Part shown: positions 6,751 to 9,879 of the stretch, piece after piece
Position numbering within the stretch: position 1 is the stretch's first letter
Layout: each line of letters begins with the position of its first letter
Origin: Acuticoccus sp038745295
Lineage (GTDB): Bacteria; Pseudomonadota; Alphaproteobacteria; Rhizobiales; Amorphaceae
DNA: 9,879 nt
Reading direction: 5' to 3'
Assembly: GCA_038745295.1 (NCBI GenBank)
Contig: JBCDLN010000148.1
Location: 1-9,879 of the forward strand
The notes under the pieces: model-generated
What the model was told of the DNA's origin: nothing
What the model saw: only the letters and a program-made list of their open reading frames with translations
Databases searched by the model: none
Position numbers and translations under genes: made by a program

Positions 6751-7278
6751 TCACATGGCGTCCTTCGCGAAAGTTGGGTCGTCGGGCGCTGCTGTGCGCC
6801 GGCGATAGGTCAGGCGAAGCAGGATCGCTGCCACCATGAGCACAGCGCCGATTGCAACCGGGAGACGCACAATCCCTGAAGGAAGTTCTAGGGCGCCAAG
6901 TTCTGAAAAATTTTCAATCTCCACCAACCTCAAGGTGGGCTCCACAAGAAGGATGAGGAGGCCCACTGAAATAAGGGCGTTGAACGTGCGCACCACCAGT
7001 TTGCCCAGCTTGGGTAGAAGCGCAAAGCCCACGTCAATGTTGAGATGGCGTCCATCCCAGCAGACGACCGCAGCACCGATGAAGGTGACCCACACAATCA
7101 GAAGCCGCGACAGTTCCTCGCTCCAGATCAGCGGGCTGTCGAGCACAAAACGGAAGAAGATCTGCGCAAGCGTGAGGAGAACAATGGCGATGAAAGAAAG
7201 GGTGATGAGCACGCGTAGGGGCCAAAAAAGGTCCCAGGCAGGTCGCTTGCTGTCTTTTTGCGGCTGATCGCTAGCCAT
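6751..7278 (-). CDS. TRAP transporter small permease, DctQ family
   Basis: A 175-aa inner-membrane protein, partner of the large permease. Four hydrophobic segments are seen at about residues 20-45, 58-73, 94-113 and 137-157. The diagnostic region is WSEELSRLLIVWVTFIGA (52-69), followed by WDGRHLNIDV (74-83). The N terminus is polar and Lys-rich. The ATG at 7278 is preceded at some distance by a purine-rich GGAAGGGATGGA stretch, whose spacing (about 12 nt or more) is long for a ribosome site. It is the first gene after a 243-bp gap and so probably the first gene of the transporter operon. Confidence 0.94.
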   Translation of the reverse strand: MASDQPQKDSKRPAWDLFWPLRVLITLSFIAIVLLTLAQIFFRFVLDSPLIWSEELSRLLIVWVTFIGAAVVCWDGRHLNIDVGFALLPKLGKLVVRTFNALISVGLLILLVEPTLRLVEIENFSELGALELPSGIVRLPVAIGAVLMVAAILLRLTYRRRTAAPDDPTFAKDAM

Positions 7279-7521
7279 ACGTGTGTTTATCCATCCCTTC
7301 CCAACACATGAGTTTCCACGTGCGGCGGAGGTGACGACGGTTGCATGGCCTGCTGCAGGTGTCCAGGGAACCGCCGGTCGTCAATCCGCTGCCAATTCCA
7401 TGAACGGGGCCAACGGCGGGTCACAGCGCGCTCAGACCCTCAACGCATGGAGAGGTCTATGCTTGACACTGATATTGGGCCGATCATTGCCTGCCGGCGT
7501 GCGCCAATCGGGACCAGTGCC
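7279..7521 (-). promoter_or_regulatory. Intergenic leader, presumed promoter region of the TRAP operon
   Basis: This is the only sizeable gap in the minus-strand run (243 bp), between the amidohydrolase stop and the dctQ-like ATG. No convincing -35/-10 pair was found on the minus strand. Small inverted repeats are visible: CCTGC-T-GCAGG at 7349-7359, and TGACGAC 7332-7338 with GTCGTCA 7377-7383. None has the shape of a known operator family. The assignment rests mainly on position. Confidence 0.35.
7467..7519 (-). terminator. Imperfect stem-loop just after the amidohydrolase gene
   Basis: Starting 2 nt after the TAA stop, three arms pair in nested order: CAGTG 7515-7519 with CACTG 7467-7471, CCAAT 7504-7508 with ATTGG 7474-7478, and CGGC 7495-7498 with GCCG 7479-7482. 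The arms are separated by internal loops and no U-run follows. It could mark a transcript 3' end or protect the upstream mRNA; intrinsic termination is unproven. Confidence 0.28.
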
Positions 7522-9015
7522 TTAGATCCAGCCGCGATAAAATTCTTTGACTGGTCCAATGAGCGCGGCTGCAAGCTCTCGACGGGCGCGTTCGTCTTCA
7601 GTATCGGGGCGGTTGAGGGCTGCGGCCGTCTCTGAAAGAACCTGATCTCGATCCACTCTCGTGAACCGGCCCTGGTGGTAGACAACCGTGCCACCGACCA
7701 TGACAGTTTCCACAGCGCCTGCCTTTGCCCGCCGCACCAAGACGTCCAACAAAGGCAGCGAAGGGTCCTGCCCTGGGAACACCACACGATCCCAGTCCAA
7801 GATAACAAGGTCAGCGAGCCATCCAGGTTCAAGGCGCCCGATGCGGCCGCGAAATGGGGTGGTGGCGGCGCCATATTCGGTCGCCATTTGTACGATTTGG
7901 GAGGCTGATGGGGCCGGTGCATCATGACCTTTGGGACGATGGAGTGTCAGCGCAAGACGCATTTCTTGCAGCATATCGCGGTCGTCATTGATGCCCGCTT
8001 CGTCAATCCCGAGAGCGACGGGCACTCCGCTGGCAAGGAACGCATTGAGGTCGGCGGTTCCGCTCTTGAGACGCAAGTTGGACGAACAGTTGTGGCAAAG
8101 GCAACCGCCCCGCTCTGCCAGAAGCGCGATGTCCTCTTCGCCCATCCAAACACCGTGGCCGATGGTCAGTTGCGGGCCCAAAAGGCCGAAACGATCGATA
8201 TAGGCTAGCGCTGAGCCTCCCGTGCGGCGGCGCGCATACTCCTTTTGGTAAGGGGTTTCCAAAAGGTGCATGTGCATAGGGGCGCCTGTTGCCTGTGCAA
8301 CGCGTGCGGTAGCCTCGAGCGCAGCATCGGACAGCCAATGAAGGTTTGCCGGGGCGATCTGTATTGCGAGGGTGCTTGCATCGGCATATGCCTCGCGCAG
8401 TGCGTGAAAGACACTGATCTGCTCATCGAGCGGTAGTTTGAAAGACGATAAGTATTCAGCTGTCGGCGCCTGCAGGTTGGACGGAAGCATGGCAATAAAT
8501 TCTTCGTCGGCCGCGTAAATCATGCGGTTCTGGTCACGCAAGGCAAACGAGTAAGAAGCCCGCATCCCAATGTCACGATAGGCGCCAAGGATGGCATTGG
8601 CCCGGGCTAAAACGGCCTCCATATCGCCAGGGGCGCGGCTGTGGAGGTGTTGTACGGTTGTGACACCTGAAGCAATCATCTCGAAGGCCGAGTAGAGCGT
8701 ATCGAGCCGGGGGTCGACGTCGCGCATGGCGAGCCGCTCGGGGAACCACAGTTCCAGGGGCTGATCGCGCGCACCAAGCTGGAACGGCGTCAGCCCCACA
8801 TGGTGGTGAGCGTTGACAAAGCCCGGAACAGCAACCCGCCCTCGTCCGCCAACTTCTTTGGCTTCGGGGTATTTGCGGCGCATGTCATCGGCTGCCCCAA
8901 TGGCGATGATTGTCTCATCTTCGATGAACAAGCCAGCGTCGGCGGCAATCTGGGCGGTACCACCCAGATCAAAGCCCGTCAGGACATGATCGGCGATGAC
9001 CAAAGACTGTGTCAT
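7522..9015 (-). CDS. Amidohydrolase, ATZ/TRZ (cytosine/guanine deaminase-like) family
   Basis: A 497-aa metal-dependent hydrolase of the amidohydrolase superfamily, the group that deaminates or dechlorinates N-heterocycles and includes AtzA/B, TrzN, guanine deaminase and MTA/SAH deaminase. The N-terminal beta part is followed by PGFVNAHHHVG, giving metal ligands His70 and His72. Then come HMHLLET (third His 250, acid/base Glu253), TIGHGVW (His287), a HNxSSNLRLKSG segment (308-319) and GIDEAGINDD (Asp338). The catalytic set is complete. The C-terminal beta part contains RIGRLEPGWLADLVILDWD, typical of the family. The ATG at 9015 overlaps the racemase-family stop by 4 bp (ATGA), indicating translational coupling. 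The substrate is unknown; the context suggests a ureide, purine or other cyclic N compound. Confidence 0.93.
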   Translation of the reverse strand: MTQSLVIADHVLTGFDLGGTAQIAADAGLFIEDETIIAIGAADDMRRKYPEAKEVGGRGRVAVPGFVNAHHHVGLTPFQLGARDQPLELWFPERLAMRDVDPRLDTLYSAFEMIASGVTTVQHLHSRAPGDMEAVLARANAILGAYRDIGMRASYSFALRDQNRMIYAADEEFIAMLPSNLQAPTAEYLSSFKLPLDEQISVFHALREAYADASTLAIQIAPANLHWLSDAALEATARVAQATGAPMHMHLLETPYQKEYARRRTGGSALAYIDRFGLLGPQLTIGHGVWMGEEDIALLAERGGCLCHNCSSNLRLKSGTADLNAFLASGVPVALGIDEAGINDDRDMLQEMRLALTLHRPKGHDAPAPSASQIVQMATEYGAATTPFRGRIGRLEPGWLADLVILDWDRVVFPGQDPSLPLLDVLVRRAKAGAVETVMVGGTVVYHQGRFTRVDRDQVLSETAAALNRPDTEDERARRELAAALIGPVKEFYRGWI

Positions 9016-9665
9016 GCTTCAGCCGCCGCGTTGAGCCGCTCTAGCGTCAACCGGACAGCGGCGGGCAAGGGCTCAATGATCGGAACCGGACGCTGACGTG
9101 AAAGGGAGCGCGCTGCCCGCGCCAAGGGGCCGCCGCCAATCACCACCGCTTGTGCGCCCCCTTCTGTGATTGCCCTATCGCATGCGTCCTCCAATGCGCG
9201 CGTCAGTGTAGCCGGTGTGCGCATTAACGCGGTGGGGTCGCCTGGGGTGGTCCAAGTTCCCAGAAAGTGTCTATGCCCATACTGTTGGGCTGACGCTGAA
9301 ATACTTTTGCAAAGCTGCGGTGTTGTGGTGACCACCGCAAACGGTCTTCCGTCCTGCCCCGCCTCAGCCATCCCGGCTTCCGCAATGCCCGTCACATAAC
9401 AATCAAGACAATCGCGCAACGGGCGAAGCCCAGGGTCTCCAAATGCTGCAAGGATGACTGCGTCAGCTTCCTTCAGCTCTTGTGTAAGATCTTCAACGGC
9501 TCTTGTTGCTGCTGCGAGTGCCTGGGGATCTGTGATGAGAGGGGCCCCCGACCGCGCTGTCACGCCGACGATTTCGGCGCGCCCCGTAGTCTCTTCGCGT
9601 GCGATTTCGACCATCGCTGCGGTGGTCTCGTGAGAGGTGTTTGGGTTGACAAGGGTAATGATCAC
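9012..9665 (-). CDS. Asp/Glu/hydantoin racemase family protein lacking both catalytic Cys
   Basis: A 217-aa protein of the aspartate/glutamate/hydantoin racemase family; cofactor-independent members use two cysteines. The start is GTG at 9665, which gives the canonical N terminus (MIITLVNPNTS) and overlaps the upstream stop by 4 bp (GTGA). AAGG lies 10 nt ahead. Family features are LVNPNT (5-10), FGDPGL (75-80), GIAEAG (93-98), VVTTTP (111-116) and GGGPLA (177-182). In true racemases the first Cys lies just before FGDPGL and the second in the 'LGCAG' turn. Here they are Ala74 and Gly178. The remaining Cys residues (86, 89, 119, 162) are elsewhere. It may therefore be a non-racemising lyase, hydrolase or isomerase relative. 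It is coupled to the deacetylase upstream and the amidohydrolase downstream, consistent with a ureide/hydantoin-type route. Confidence 0.87.
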   Translation of the reverse strand: MIITLVNPNTSHETTAAMVEIAREETTGRAEIVGVTARSGAPLITDPQALAAATRAVEDLTQELKEADAVILAAFGDPGLRPLRDCLDCYVTGIAEAGMAEAGQDGRPFAVVTTTPQLCKSISASAQQYGHRHFLGTWTTPGDPTALMRTPATLTRALEDACDRAITEGGAQAVVIGGGPLARAARSLSRQRPVPIIEPLPAAVRLTLERLNAAAEA

Positions 9666-9879
9666 GGCACTGTTGCCTTAAAGGCAGCGGCAATGTCGAT
9701 ACGGCGCGCAATCCAGATCCTGTCACGGCGGCGATCGAGCTCCTGAAGCACGCCTTCAAAGGCCTTGAACCGGCCGGGTCGGCCAACAATGCGCAGGTGA
9801 AAGCCAATATTGAGGAGCCTGGGCAAGCCTTGTTCTGCTTCTGCCTCAAGCACATCGAGCGCATCGGCAACATACTCCA
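9662..9879 (-). CDS. Polysaccharide deacetylase family (PuuE allantoinase-like), C-terminal part
   Basis: Only the last 71 or so residues are in the window; the gene continues beyond base 9879. The visible tail reads EYVADALDVLEAEAEQG, LLNIGFHLRIVGRPGRFKA and RIWIARRIDIAAAF. The 'HLRxxGRPGR...(L)...xRRIDIA' ending is characteristic of the PuuE-like branch of NodB-fold deacetylases, which includes metal-independent allantoinases and related amidases. The stop TGA (9662-9664) overlaps the racemase-family GTG by 4 bp, so the two are translationally coupled. The catalytic NodB residues lie outside the window, so activity and substrate cannot be judged. Confidence 0.82.
   Translation of the reverse strand, partial: EYVADALDVLEAEAEQGLPRLLNIGFHLRIVGRPGRFKAFEGVLQELDRRRDRIWIARRIDIAAAFKATVP

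Noticed and set aside
7349..7359. Palindrome CCTGC-T-GCAGG as an operator
   Set aside because: It is short, GC-rich, not repeated elsewhere in the gap and not extended by flanking symmetry; expected by chance at this composition.
7463..7485. TTGACA (7463-7468) on the plus strand as a -35 promoter element
   Set aside because: The site 17 bp away (ATTGCC) is a poor -10, and there is no plus-strand gene downstream, only the antisense of the amidohydrolase.

Overview
The window is bacterial DNA and looks like a catabolic region of a proteobacterium, most probably an alphaproteobacterium. The reasons are moderate-to-high GC, tightly packed genes with 4-bp ATGA/GTGA overlaps, a three-component TRAP transporter, and a dense set of catabolic enzyme families typical of marine or soil alphaproteobacteria. 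No rRNA, tRNA, CRISPR array, insertion sequence or phage gene was seen. The genus cannot be told from the sequence.

Layout. At the left edge (1-1269, + strand) is the C-terminal part of a sulfatase whose start and catalytic CxPSR segment lie outside the window. It converges on a long minus-strand run that fills the rest. Read in the direction of transcription (right to left), this run begins with the tail of a PuuE-like polysaccharide deacetylase (9662->9879). A hydantoin-racemase-family protein (9012-9665) and an ATZ/TRZ-type amidohydrolase (7522-9015) follow, joined by 4-bp stop/start overlaps. After a 243-bp gap comes a TRAP transporter operon: dctQ-like (6751-7278), dctM-like (5442-6719), a creatininase-family hydrolase (4604-5428), the dctP-like binding protein (3628-4599), an aldo/keto reductase (2464-3465) and a mandelate racemase/muconate lactonizing enzyme (MR/MLE) of the enolase superfamily (1328-2443).

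How the genes may work together (inference). The TRAP system imports an organic acid-like solute. The MR/MLE enzyme (dehydratase or epimerase of a hydroxy acid), the aldo/keto reductase and possibly a now-lost Gfo/Idh/MocA dehydrogenase would form a sugar-acid-like route. The creatininase-family hydrolase would open an amide or lactam. The upstream deacetylase/racemase-like/amidohydrolase trio has the composition of a cyclic ureide or N-heterocycle degradation unit.

Main oddities. The Asp/Glu/hydantoin-racemase family protein lacks both catalytic cysteines. The creatininase-family protein departs from the classical metal-binding motif. The TRAP genes are in an unusual order, with the hydrolase between dctM and dctP. 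An in-frame stretch just upstream of the aldo/keto reductase reads like the C-terminal tail of a Gfo/Idh/MocA oxidoreductase, as if that gene had been deleted. No recognisable defence or mobile system was found; the novelty here is metabolic.
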